Of a stretch of DNA of 11,211 nt, positions 1-7,207 are shown one piece after another. The stretch's first letter is position 1; each line of letters begins with the position of its first letter. This DNA is from Actinomycetes bacterium (GTDB lineage Bacteria > Actinomycetota > Acidimicrobiia > Acidimicrobiales > Palsa-688), in NCBI GenBank assembly GCA_021819345.1, contig JAKARG010000060.1, positions 1-11,211 on the forward strand, in the 5' to 3' direction. A program made the position numbers and the translations under genes. The notes beneath the pieces were generated by a model. The model saw only the letters and a list, made by a program, of their open reading frames with translations. It was not told the DNA's origin and searched no databases.

Positions 1-1
1 C

Positions 2-631
2 TACCTGATCTTCACCAAGCACCAGTGGCGCTCGTGGCTCGTGAGGGGATCGTTCGCCATCGGCGTCTACGGGGCCGCGGCGAGCGCGCTGCTGGTCGTC
101 GGGATCCTCGCCGGCGCAGGGGCGATCCCCGGCGGGCCGGCCGACACCGCGGAGCAGGTCATCGGCGCCCCGGTGCTCTTGGGGTCGCTCGCCACCGCCG
201 GCTACACCGCCTTCCTCTTCGCCCAGGCCAAGGGCAGGGACTTCTGGCAGAGCCCGCTGCTGCCACCCCACCTGATCGTGCAGGCGGCGCTCGCCGGATC
301 GGCCGGGCTGCTCGCCTTCTCCGCAGCCGGCCTCGGCTCTACGACGGCGAGCTCCGCGCTCGAGCTGACCCTGGCGATCGCCGCTGCCCTCCAGCTGGCC
401 CTCGTCGCCGGCGAGGCCACCCTCACCCATCCCACCGCCCACGCCCACCTGGCGGCCCACGAGATGACCCGGGGGCGCTTCGCCAGCTCCTTCTGGGTCG
501 GGATCGCGGCGGTAGCGGTGGCGGTCGCGGCTCCTTGGATCGGGTTGTTCGCCGTCCCCTTCGCCCTCCTCGGCCTGCTCGCCCACGAGCACTCCTACGT
601 CCAGGCCGGCCAGTCGGTCCCCCTCGCCTAG
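2..631 (+). CDS. NrfD/PsrC-type membrane subunit of a molybdoenzyme complex (5' end missing)
   Basis: This is the C-terminal 209 residues of an integral membrane protein; the 5' end lies outside the window. The reading frame is open from base 2 and ends at TAG 629-631. The first residues, YLIFTKHQWRSWLVRG, match a segment typical of NrfD/PsrC proteins (a W-R-S-W-L-x-R-G stretch before a helix). About five or six hydrophobic helices follow, rich in Ala, Leu, Val and Gly, with short polar loops, and the end HEHSYVQAG is hydrophilic. Family members anchor molybdoenzyme complexes in the membrane and exchange electrons with quinones. The molybdopterin subunit gene begins 18 bases downstream, so they are almost certainly co-transcribed. 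The specific complex (sulfite dehydrogenase, polysulfide reductase or other) cannot be told from this part. The assignment to the NrfD superfamily is fairly secure. Confidence 0.82.
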   Translation, partial: YLIFTKHQWRSWLVRGSFAIGVYGAAASALLVVGILAGAGAIPGGPADTAEQVIGAPVLLGSLATAGYTAFLFAQAKGRDFWQSPLLPPHLIVQAALAGSAGLLAFSAAGLGSTTASSALELTLAIAAALQLALVAGEATLTHPTAHAHLAAHEMTRGRFASSFWVGIAAVAVAVAAPWIGLFAVPFALLGLLAHEHSYVQAGQSVPLA

Positions 632-649
632 CAGAAAGGCACCTCCTCG

Positions 650-3607
650 ATGCCAGCTCGCCCCACCCCGCCCCCCACCCCGGACCTCGGCGCCCTCGGC
701 GAGCGGGTCTCCGCCGCCCGGGCGGCCACCGAGGCCCGGGGCGAGACCTTCTACCAGGGCGCTTCCAAGACCTTCCTCGCCGGCTTCCCGCCCCCCGAGC
801 GATGGGACGACTGGGTCGAGCTCGACTCGCGTGCCTGGCCAGCGCGGGTCGAGCACCACTCGATGCTCGTGCCGACGACCTGCTTCAACTGCGAGTCGGC
901 CTGCGGGCTGCTCGCCTACGTCGACCGCGAGACGCTCAGCGTCCGCAAGTTCGAGGGCAACCCCGCCCACCCCGGGTCACGGGGGCGCAACTGCGCCAAG
1001 GGCCCCTCGACGATCAACCAGGTGACCGACCCCGACCGGATCCTCTACCCGCTGCGGCGCGCCGGCGAGCGGGGGGAGGGGAAGTGGGAGCGGGCCAGCT
1101 GGGACGAGGCGCTCGACGCCATCGCCGCGCGCCTGCGCGCCGCCATCGTCGAGGGCCGCCAGAACGAGATCATGATCCACATCGGCCGCCCGGGTGAGGA
1201 CGGCTACACCGAGCGGGTGCTCGCCTCCTGGGGGGTCGACGGCCACAACAGCCACACCAACGTGTGCTCCTCGGGCGGGCGCACCGGGTTCCAGTTCTGG
1301 ACCGGCATCGACCGGCCGAGCCCGGACCACGCCAACGCCAAGGTCATCTACCTGATCAGCTCGCACCTGGAGACCGGCCACTACTTCAACCCCCACGCCC
1401 AGCGCATCACCGAGGCGCGCGCCAAGGGGGCGAAGCTCGTCGTGGTCGACACCCGGCTCTCCAACACCTCGACCCATGCCGACTACTGGCTGTCTCCGCA
1501 GCCCGGCTCGGAGGCGGCGATCAACCTCGCCATCGCCCGCCACATCATCACCACCGGCAGGGCCAACTGGAGCTTCATCCGGGACTGGTGGAACTGGCAG
1601 GAGTACCTCGAGGCGTGCCGGCCCGAGGGACCGCAGACCTTCGAGGCCTTCGAGGAGGCCCTCGCCGAGGAGTACGACGGCTTCAGCTTCGCGTTCGCAG
1701 CCGCGGAGTCGGGGATCGACGAGGCGGTGCTGGCCGAGGTCGCCGAGGTGGTCGCCGGCGCCGGGACCGCCTTCTCCTGCCACTCGTGGCGCTCGGCGGC
1801 GGCGTCCAACCTCGGGGGCTGGCAGGTGAGCCGCACCGTGTTCTTCCTCGCCGCCCTCCTCGGGGCGGTGGCCACGCCGGGGGGGACGTTCCCCAATGCC
1901 TACAACAAGTTCGTGCCCCGGCCGATCCACGTCCCCCCGCACCCGAAGGTCTGGCAGGAGCTGTCCTGGCCGATCGAGCTCCCCCTCGCCCAGAACGAGC
2001 TCAGCTACCTGCTCCCGCACTTCCTGAAAGACGGCCGGGGCCGGCTCGACACCTACTTCAGCCGGGTCTACAACCCGGTGTGGACCAACCCCGACGGGCT
2101 CAGCTGGATGGAGGTCCTCACCGACCCCGACAAGGTCGGCTGCTACGTCGCGCTCACCCCCACCTGGAACGAGTCGGCCTACTTCGCCGACTGGATCCTG
2201 CCCGTCGGCCATGCGTCGGAGCGCCACGACACCCACTCCTACGAGCAGTACGACGGCCAGTGGGTCGGCTTCCGCCAACCGGTTCTGCGCGCGGCGCGCG
2301 AGCGCCTCGGCGAGAAGGTGACCGACACCCGGGAGGTCAACCCCGGAGAGGTCTGGGAGGAGAACGAGCTCTACATCGAGCTGTCGTGGAGGATCGACCC
2401 CGACGGCAGCCTCGGGATCCGCCAGTACCACGAGTCCCGGGAGCGCCCCGGTGAGAAGCTCACCGTCGACGAGTACTACGGCTGGATGTTCGAGCACTCG
2501 GTGCCCGGGCTGCCCGAGAAGGCGGCCTCGGAGGGGCTCACGCCGCTGCAGTACATGCGCCGCTACGGGGTCTTCGAGATCACCCGCGGCCAGGGCGCGC
2601 TCTACGCCGACGAGGTGCCGGCGAGCGAGCTCGAGGACGTCCACGTGACCTCTACCGGTCGGGTCTACACCGCGGCCCCCAAGCCCGACAGCCCCAACAT
2701 CGGCCCGCTCGGCGCCCCTGCCCCCGACGACGCCGGACGCCGGCCGGTCGGGGTGACGGTCGACGGCACGGTCAGGCGAGGCTTCCCCACCCCCTCGGGT
2801 CGCCTCGAGTTCTACTCCTCGACCATCGCCTCGTGGGGCTGGCCCGAGCACGCCCTGCCCGGCTACATCCGCAGCCACGTGCACCCCGCCAACCTGGCCC
2901 CCGACCAGATGGTGCTGCTGTCGACATTCCGTCTCCCCACCCAGATCCACACCCGCTCGGCCAACAGCAAGTGGCTCGACGAGCTGTCGCACACCAACCC
3001 GGTGTGGGTCCACCCCTCCGATGCGGCCCGCCTCGGCATCGCCCACACCGGCGACCTGGTCCGGGTCACCACCGACATCGGCTACTTCGTCGCCAAGGCC
3101 TGGATCACCGAGGGGATCCGCCCCGGGGTGGTCGCCTGCAGCCACCACATGGGCCGCTGGAAGCTCACCGGCCACGACCAGGTGAGCCCCGGAGGGATGA
3201 TGGCGACCGTCGCCCTCGGGCGCGAGGAGCACGGCTGGTCGATGCGCACCAAGCAGCGGGTCGCTCCTTACTCCTCGAGCGACCCCGACACCCGCCGGAT
3301 CTGGTGGTCCGACACCGGCGTGCACCAGAACCTGACCATGCCGGTCCATCCCGACCCGATCTCGGGGATGCACTGCTGGCACCAGGCCGTCCGGGTGACC
3401 CCGGCGCAGCCCGGCGACAGCCACGGCGACATCGCGGTCGACACCGAGGCGGCGAGGGAGGTCTACCGGCAGTGGATGGCCCGGACCCGCCCGGCGGGGA
3501 CCTACTCCCCCGACGGCACCCGCCGGCCCGCCTGGCTGATGCGCCCGCTCAAGCCGGCGGCCGAGGCCTTCGCCCTGCCGGGCACCGTCACCGCCGGGTC
3601 CCGGTGA
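650..3607 (+). CDS. Molybdopterin oxidoreductase catalytic subunit (DMSO reductase/CISM family; SoeA/PsrA/PhsA-like)
   Basis: This 985-residue protein is the catalytic subunit of a complex iron-sulfur molybdoenzyme. Cys78, Cys81, Cys85 and Cys115 form the N-terminal C-x2-C-x3-C-x29-C [4Fe-4S] site, followed by the usual AKG. Cys206 in NVCSSGGR is the likely molybdenum ligand, as in the Cys-ligated polysulfide, thiosulfate and nitrate enzymes. A pterin-dinucleotide region lies around residues 230-300 (KVIYLISS, KLVVVDTRLSNTSTHADYWL). The C-terminal molybdopterin-binding barrel is around residues 785-960. The start is firm, because the TAG of the upstream gene is in the same frame only six codons before ATG 650. 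There is therefore no room for a Tat signal, and none is seen; like SoeA, the catalytic subunit should face the cytoplasm. A modest AAAGG precedes the start. The persulfide dioxygenase nearby makes sulfite oxidation attractive, but the substrate is inferred. Confidence 0.9.
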   Translation: MPARPTPPPTPDLGALGERVSAARAATEARGETFYQGASKTFLAGFPPPERWDDWVELDSRAWPARVEHHSMLVPTTCFNCESACGLLAYVDRETLSVRKFEGNPAHPGSRGRNCAKGPSTINQVTDPDRILYPLRRAGERGEGKWERASWDEALDAIAARLRAAIVEGRQNEIMIHIGRPGEDGYTERVLASWGVDGHNSHTNVCSSGGRTGFQFWTGIDRPSPDHANAKVIYLISSHLETGHYFNPHAQRITEARAKGAKLVVVDTRLSNTSTHADYWLSPQPGSEAAINLAIARHIITTGRANWSFIRDWWNWQEYLEACRPEGPQTFEAFEEALAEEYDGFSFAFAAAESGIDEAVLAEVAEVVAGAGTAFSCHSWRSAAASNLGGWQVSRTVFFLAALLGAVATPGGTFPNAYNKFVPRPIHVPPHPKVWQELSWPIELPLAQNELSYLLPHFLKDGRGRLDTYFSRVYNPVWTNPDGLSWMEVLTDPDKVGCYVALTPTWNESAYFADWILPVGHASERHDTHSYEQYDGQWVGFRQPVLRAARERLGEKVTDTREVNPGEVWEENELYIELSWRIDPDGSLGIRQYHESRERPGEKLTVDEYYGWMFEHSVPGLPEKAASEGLTPLQYMRRYGVFEITRGQGALYADEVPASELEDVHVTSTGRVYTAAPKPDSPNIGPLGAPAPDDAGRRPVGVTVDGTVRRGFPTPSGRLEFYSSTIASWGWPEHALPGYIRSHVHPANLAPDQMVLLSTFRLPTQIHTRSANSKWLDELSHTNPVWVHPSDAARLGIAHTGDLVRVTTDIGYFVAKAWITEGIRPGVVACSHHMGRWKLTGHDQVSPGGMMATVALGREEHGWSMRTKQRVAPYSSSDPDTRRIWWSDTGVHQNLTMPVHPDPISGMHCWHQAVRVTPAQPGDSHGDIAVDTEAAREVYRQWMARTRPAGTYSPDGTRRPAWLMRPLKPAAEAFALPGTVTAGSR

Positions 3608-4722
3608 GCCCGCTCGGCGTGGCGGCGCGCTCCGGTGGGGCGGTGCGCTCCGGTGGGGCGGTGCGCTCCGGCGGGGCGGTGCGCTCCGGTGGGGCGGCGG
3701 CCGGCGGGACGGCGCGCTCCGGTGGGGCGGCGGCCGGGTTCCCGGAGCTCCCCGGCAGAGCGGCGCCGGCAGGTCGCTTCGAGCTGCTCCGGGCACTCGG
3801 CGAGCTCAGCAGCACTTCCCCCGCGGCCAGCGCAGCGGTGAGCCGGGCCCTCGGCCTGGAGGCGATGTCGGCAGCCGACCACACCCGGGTCTTCGTGCTC
3901 GACCTGCCGCCCTTCGCCTCGATCCACCTCGGCGCGGAGGGCAAGCTCGGCGGGGAGGGCGCGGACCGGGTGGCCGGGCTGTGGCGGGCGCTCGGACTGA
4001 CCCCACCGGCCGACCCCGACCACCTGGCGGTCCTGCTCGGCCTCTACGCCGAGCTCGCCGAGGCGTCCCGGGGGTGCCGGACCGAAGCTGCCCGCCGCCG
4101 CCTGGAGCACGCCCGGACGGTGCTGCTCGCCGAGCACCTCGCGTCGTGGCTCCCCGGTTACCTGATCGCCGCCTCCAGCTACTCCTCCGTCGCGCCCTGG
4201 GCGGCGCTCACCGCCGCCGCCCTGCGTCGGGAGCTCGACGAGGTCGGTGTCCCCGAGCAGCTGCCGGTCGCTCTCCGCGACGCCCCGCCCGGCCCGGCCC
4301 AGGCCTCGGGTGCCGGCGACCTCCTCGATGCCCTGGTCGCCCCGCTGCGAGCAGGGTTCGTCCTCACCCACCAGGACCTCGAGGATGCCGGCGCCACCAC
4401 CGGGCTCGGCGTGCGCCGGGGAGAACGGCGCTACGCCCTCCAGGCGATGTTCGACCAGGACCCGCTGGCCACTTGCGGTTGGCTCGCCGGCCACGCCCTC
4501 CGGTGGTCCGCGGCCCACCGGGAGAGCGACGGGCCCTTCGCCCGGTGGTGGGCGTCTCGGGCGCGAGAGACCGCCTCGGCCCTGGCCGACCTACCCCACC
4601 TCGAGCCCCCGGGGCTCCTCCCAGGGGGAGGTCTCGAGGAGGTGGCGGCGGAACAGATCGGCGGTGGCGGGCAGCCCCGGGCCCTCCCGCCCGACGAGGT
4701 GCCAGCGTCGGCGCAGAGGTAG
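3604..4722 (+). CDS. TorD/DmsD-family molybdoenzyme maturation chaperone
   Basis: This is a 372-residue protein whose central part, about residues 60-330, resembles TorD/DmsD chaperones. Recognisable parts are LPPFASIHLGAEGKL (101-115), the helix DPDHLAVLLGLYAELAE (137-153) and LLAEHLASWLPGYL (174-187). These chaperones bind the apo-molybdoenzyme and assist cofactor insertion. GTG 3604 overlaps the preceding stop as GTGA, which implies translational coupling to the catalytic subunit and makes that subunit the obvious client. There is no clear Shine-Dalgarno sequence. The protein is longer than the usual roughly 200-250 residues. Residues 7-41 are an AVRSGG-type repeat with no counterpart in the family. 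Residues 330-372 (Gly/Pro/Ala-rich) are encoded across the 3' end of the convergent lysR gene. A later start, for example ATG 3865, would remove the repeat but would also cut into the first chaperone helices. Confidence 0.8.
   Translation: MSPLGVAARSGGAVRSGGAVRSGGAVRSGGAAAGGTARSGGAAAGFPELPGRAAPAGRFELLRALGELSSTSPAASAAVSRALGLEAMSAADHTRVFVLDLPPFASIHLGAEGKLGGEGADRVAGLWRALGLTPPADPDHLAVLLGLYAELAEASRGCRTEAARRRLEHARTVLLAEHLASWLPGYLIAASSYSSVAPWAALTAAALRRELDEVGVPEQLPVALRDAPPGPAQASGAGDLLDALVAPLRAGFVLTHQDLEDAGATTGLGVRRGERRYALQAMFDQDPLATCGWLAGHALRWSAAHRESDGPFARWWASRARETASALADLPHLEPPGLLPGGGLEEVAAEQIGGGGQPRALPPDEVPASAQR
3622..3726 (+). repeat. 18-bp in-frame tandem repeat (AVRSGG units)
   Basis: Four adjacent 18-base units, starting at 3622, 3640, 3658 and 3676, follow the pattern GCGGTGCGCTCCGGTGGG with single-base differences. 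A diverged 15-base stretch and one more unit (3709-3726) follow. Because the period is a multiple of three, each unit adds Ala-Val/Ala-Arg-Ser-Gly-Gly to the N-terminus of the TorD-like chaperone, and copy-number changes would keep the frame open. The peptide is basic and flexible, with no recognised domain. Confidence 0.93.
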
Positions 4723-5490
4723 GGGGCCGACCCGCCACTCGACGAGCCCACCCCCGGCGAGCTCGCGCTCGACTGCCGCCCGGTGGATCAGGGCGACGCC
4801 GAGACCGGCGACCGCCGCCTCCCGGATCGCCCCGTTCGAGCCGAGGGTCAGGCGCACCGGGTCGGCGTCGAGACCGGCGAGCAGCTCGTCGGTCGTGGCC
4901 CGGGTCCCCGACCCCTCCTCGCGCACCAGCCAACTCCGCCGCAGCGCCTCGTCGAGGCTCGCCTCCCGTGGCCCACCCGGAGCGGCGACGAGGACCAGCT
5001 CGTGGGGCGCGGTGCCGAGGCTCGCCAGGCCGAGGTCGGCAGGTGGCCGACCGCCGACCGCCAGGTCCACCCCGCCAGCTACGAGCAGCTCCCAGACCCG
5101 CCGGCGATTGCCGACCTCGAGGAGGATCCGGACCTGCGGGAACCGGGAGGCGAACGACGCCAGGGCAGCGGGCAGGACGTGCTCGCCGGCGGTGGTCACG
5201 GCGGCGAGGCGCAGGTCCCCGCCGGCCGGGTCGACGCTCGAGACGGTCGCCACCCGGGCCTCCTCCCAGAGCGCGAGGAGGCGGCGGGCGTAGCCGGCGA
5301 GCACCGTTCCCGGCTCGCTCATCCGCAGCCCCCGGCCCTCGCGCTCGACGAGCGCCACCCCGAGGTCGCGCTGCAGCGCCCCGAGGGCGGCGGAGACCGC
5401 AGGCTGGCTGACCACCAGCTCGGCAGCGGCACCCCGGACCGAACCGGTGTCGGCCACCGCGACCAGGGCCCGCAGCTGCTGGGGCGTCAC
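4591..5490 (-). CDS. LysR-family transcriptional regulator, CbbR candidate
   Basis: This 299-residue protein has the normal LysR length. The N-terminal winged helix-turn-helix spans about residues 1-60 (TPQQLRALVAVADTGSVRGA, then SQPAVSAALGALQRDLG as recognition region). A linker helix and an inducer-binding domain of about residues 90-295 follow, including a typical LGSNGAIREAAVAGLGVALI segment near the end. It starts at GTG 5490 and lies 34 bases downstream of the persulfide dioxygenase stop, so the two are probably one transcript; no strong ribosome binding site is visible. LysR proteins near RuBisCO genes are usually CbbR, which responds to Calvin-cycle metabolites or NADPH. That role fits the nearby FBPase and cbbL, but the gene is not immediately divergent from cbbL, and control of the sulfur genes is equally possible. 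Its last 132 bases overlap the chaperone gene on the other strand. Confidence 0.9.
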   Translation of the reverse strand: MTPQQLRALVAVADTGSVRGAAAELVVSQPAVSAALGALQRDLGVALVEREGRGLRMSEPGTVLAGYARRLLALWEEARVATVSSVDPAGGDLRLAAVTTAGEHVLPAALASFASRFPQVRILLEVGNRRRVWELLVAGGVDLAVGGRPPADLGLASLGTAPHELVLVAAPGGPREASLDEALRRSWLVREEGSGTRATTDELLAGLDADPVRLTLGSNGAIREAAVAGLGVALIHRAAVERELAGGGLVEWRVGPLPLRRRWHLVGREGPGLPATADLFRRHLLETSPWEEPRGLEVG

Positions 5491-5524
5491 CGCGGCAAGC
5501 TACCAGGACGGTCGCGCCCGGGTC

Positions 5525-6922
5525 TCAGCCGGCGCCGACGCCCTCCTGTACCGCCTGCCAGGCGCCGAAGCCACCGATCAGGTCGGTCACGTCAACGAAG
5601 CCCGCGCTGGCGAGGAAGCTCGACGCAGCGAGCGAGCGGTAACCGCCGGCGCAGTAGACGAGCACCGGGCGGGATGCGTCGAGCTCGGTGACCCGATGGC
5701 GCAGCCGGGGAAGGGGGATGTGGATCGAGCCGGGCACCACCCCTGCGGAGAGCTCCCCGGCGTTGCGCACGTCGAGCACCTGGAGCCCGTCGAGCTCGTC
5801 GAGCCGTCGGGCGGCATCTACAGCGCCGAGCCGACTGCTGCGCTCCACCAGCTCGGGGTGGCGCTCGAGCTCGGAGGGGTCGACCACCGCGGCGCCCACC
5901 GTGTCGACCCCCACCCGGGCGAGGCGCAGCCGCGCCTCGCTCGCCTGCTCGGCGGTGCCGAAGAGGACCACGTCCTGGCCGGGGGCGACCACCGCTGCCG
6001 CGTACTCGGCGAAGCGGCCCGAGAGCCCGACGTTGACCGCGCCCCGCAGGTGACCGAAGGTGAAGGCTTGGTCGTCGCGGACGTCGAGGAGCAGGGAGCC
6101 CTCGTCGGAGCGCGCAACGGCCTCGGTTGCCCCGATGACCTCTAGCGGCCCCGAGGGGTCGAAGGGGGCGTGCCCGGCGCGATTGAGGGCCACGTCCTCG
6201 CTGAAGTAGGCGGGGGGCTCGGCGAGCCCCTCGGTCACCGCCTCGATGAAGGCCTCTTCGGTCATCTCGGCGAGGGCGTAGTTCGTGGCCCGCTGGGCCC
6301 CGAGGGTCGAGAAGGTCTCCGAGGACAGCGCCTTGCCGCACGCGCTGCCGGCCCCGTGGCCGGGGTAGACGACGACCTCGTCGGGCAGCGGGAGGATCTT
6401 GGAGCGCAGCGAGCGGTACAGCTCCGCAGCCATCTCCTCGGCGGTGCGCCCGCTGGCGCCGAGCAGGTCCGGGCGCCCGACGTCGCCGATGAAGAGGGTG
6501 TCACCGGTGAGCAGCGCCGCGGGCGCCGGGTCGCTGCCGTGCTCGTAGACCGCGAGGGTGATCGACTCGGGGGTGTGCCCCGGTGTGGCGTGGACCTCCA
6601 CCACCACGCCCGAGGCCGGGTCGCCGAGCTCGATGCGCTCGCCGTCGCGCAGCCGGCGGATCGGGAAGTCCACCGGGGCGGTCTCGCCCATGGCCACCAC
6701 GGCGCCCGTCGCCTCGGCGAGCTCGCTGTGGCCCGGGACGAAGTCGGCGTGGACGTGGGTGAGCACCACCAGCTCGATGCTCAGGCGCCGCTCCTCGGCG
6801 AAGCGCAGGTACTCGTCGATGTCCCGTCGCGGGTCGACGACCATCGCCCGGCCGGAGGCCTCGTCGGCCACGACGTAGGAGGCCTGCGAGAGGCAACCCA
6901 GGTAGATCTGCTCGATCAGCAT
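5525..6922 (-). CDS. Persulfide dioxygenase-rhodanese fusion (metallo-beta-lactamase fold plus two rhodanese domains, CstB-like)
   Basis: This 465-residue protein has an N-terminal metallo-beta-lactamase domain (about 1-255) and two rhodanese domains (about 262-360 and 366-462). Metal-binding motifs are THVHADF (His56, His58, Asp60), PGHTPES (His116) and TGDTLFIGDVGRPDL (Asp141). By comparison with ETHE1, His56, His116 and Asp141 should hold the iron of a persulfide dioxygenase. The first rhodanese domain has no active-site Cys (FGTAEQAS where the loop should be). The second has Cys424 in CAGGYRS and should be active. This matches CstB, which oxidises persulfides to sulfite and thiosulfate in the cytoplasm. 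Two adjacent ATGs exist (6925 and 6922); 6922 was chosen because AAGGGGG lies seven bases before it. The gene is the first of a probable two-gene unit with lysR and may feed sulfite to the neighbouring molybdoenzyme. Confidence 0.9.
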   Translation of the reverse strand: MLIEQIYLGCLSQASYVVADEASGRAMVVDPRRDIDEYLRFAEERRLSIELVVLTHVHADFVPGHSELAEATGAVVAMGETAPVDFPIRRLRDGERIELGDPASGVVVEVHATPGHTPESITLAVYEHGSDPAPAALLTGDTLFIGDVGRPDLLGASGRTAEEMAAELYRSLRSKILPLPDEVVVYPGHGAGSACGKALSSETFSTLGAQRATNYALAEMTEEAFIEAVTEGLAEPPAYFSEDVALNRAGHAPFDPSGPLEVIGATEAVARSDEGSLLLDVRDDQAFTFGHLRGAVNVGLSGRFAEYAAAVVAPGQDVVLFGTAEQASEARLRLARVGVDTVGAAVVDPSELERHPELVERSSRLGAVDAARRLDELDGLQVLDVRNAGELSAGVVPGSIHIPLPRLRHRVTELDASRPVLVYCAGGYRSLAASSFLASAGFVDVTDLIGGFGAWQAVQEGVGAG

Positions 6923-6929
6923 CATCCAT

Positions 6930-6936
6930 CCCCCTT
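6930..6936 (-). promoter_or_regulatory. Ribosome binding site of the persulfide dioxygenase gene
   Basis: AAGGGGG on the minus strand ends seven bases before ATG 6922 and four bases before ATG 6925. The spacing favours the second ATG, so the start given is MLIEQIYL rather than MMLIEQIYL. It is one of the clearest Shine-Dalgarno sequences in the window. Confidence 0.6.
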
Positions 6937-6973
6937 GCGAAGAGGCGGCGGCCGCTCCCGGGCGCCGCCACCG

Positions 6974-6979
6974 ATTGTA
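6974..6979 (-). promoter_or_regulatory. Candidate -10 box (TACAAT) for the persulfide dioxygenase-lysR unit
   Basis: The minus strand reads TACAAT within a short AT-richer patch (about 6972-6990) inside very GC-rich DNA. It would place the transcription start near 6967 and give a leader of roughly 45 bases with the strong ribosome binding site. No convincing -35 hexamer is seen at the expected distance, so this is a sequence-pattern prediction only. Confidence 0.4.
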
Positions 6980-7067
6980 CTGACATTTGCCGGCGATAGC
7001 GAGGGGCAGCTCCGGGGCCGCCCCGACCCCCCGGTCCTCCCGCCCGGCCACCCGCCCCCGTGGTGAC

Positions 7068-7079
7068 GGACCGTGGTCC
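7068..7079. promoter_or_regulatory. Short inverted repeat in the divergent intergenic region (possible operator)
   Basis: GGACC-GT-GGTCC has perfect five-base arms with a two-base centre and lies between the divergent dioxygenase and FBPase genes. Its position would suit an operator acting on either promoter, for example for the LysR protein. It is short and GC-rich, so it could occur by chance. The rest of the 282-base region (6926-7207) holds no open frame I would call a gene. Confidence 0.25.
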
Positions 7080-7175
7080 AACGCCCCCCCGGTGGCTCAC
7101 CCCTGCGGGGGAGGGATCGCCGGGCCGGGGCACCTAGCTTCACGGGGCGGGATCGAGCCGGGCCGGGGCCGGGCG

Positions 7176-7200
7176 CGAGGCGAGGCGAGGCGAGGCGAGG
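7176..7200 (+). repeat. (CGAGG)5 pentamer repeat running into the FBPase ribosome binding site
   Basis: Five perfect, uninterrupted CGAGG units end at 7200 and continue directly into AGGGACG before GTG 7208. The resulting AGGAGG (7198-7203) is the Shine-Dalgarno sequence, four bases from the start. Every repeat unit contains GAGG and could itself pair weakly with 16S rRNA. The repeat is upstream of the start, so copy-number change would not shift the reading frame. Confidence 0.85.
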
Positions 7201-7207
7201 AGGGACG

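Noticed and set aside
629..652. Stop-codon read-through fusing the NrfD protein to the molybdopterin subunit, which share a frame
   Set aside because: ATG 650 with a nearby AAAGG gives an ordinary separate start, and a fusion of these subunits would be unusual; nothing else suggests recoding.
977..3796. A 939-codon open frame on the minus strand opposite the molybdopterin gene
   Set aside because: It is an antisense shadow caused by high G+C codon bias; its product is low-complexity Gly/Pro/Arg/Val-rich with no domain, while the plus strand encodes a clear enzyme.
3502..4518. Minus-strand open frame opposite the chaperone gene
   Set aside because: It has repetitive Pro-Ala-His-Arg composition from the repeat and no family motif; the plus-strand frame has the TorD-like segments and the coupled start.
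6170..7066. Plus-strand open frame across the persulfide dioxygenase gene
   Set aside because: It is antisense to a well-supported gene, with shadow-like composition and no recognisable motif.
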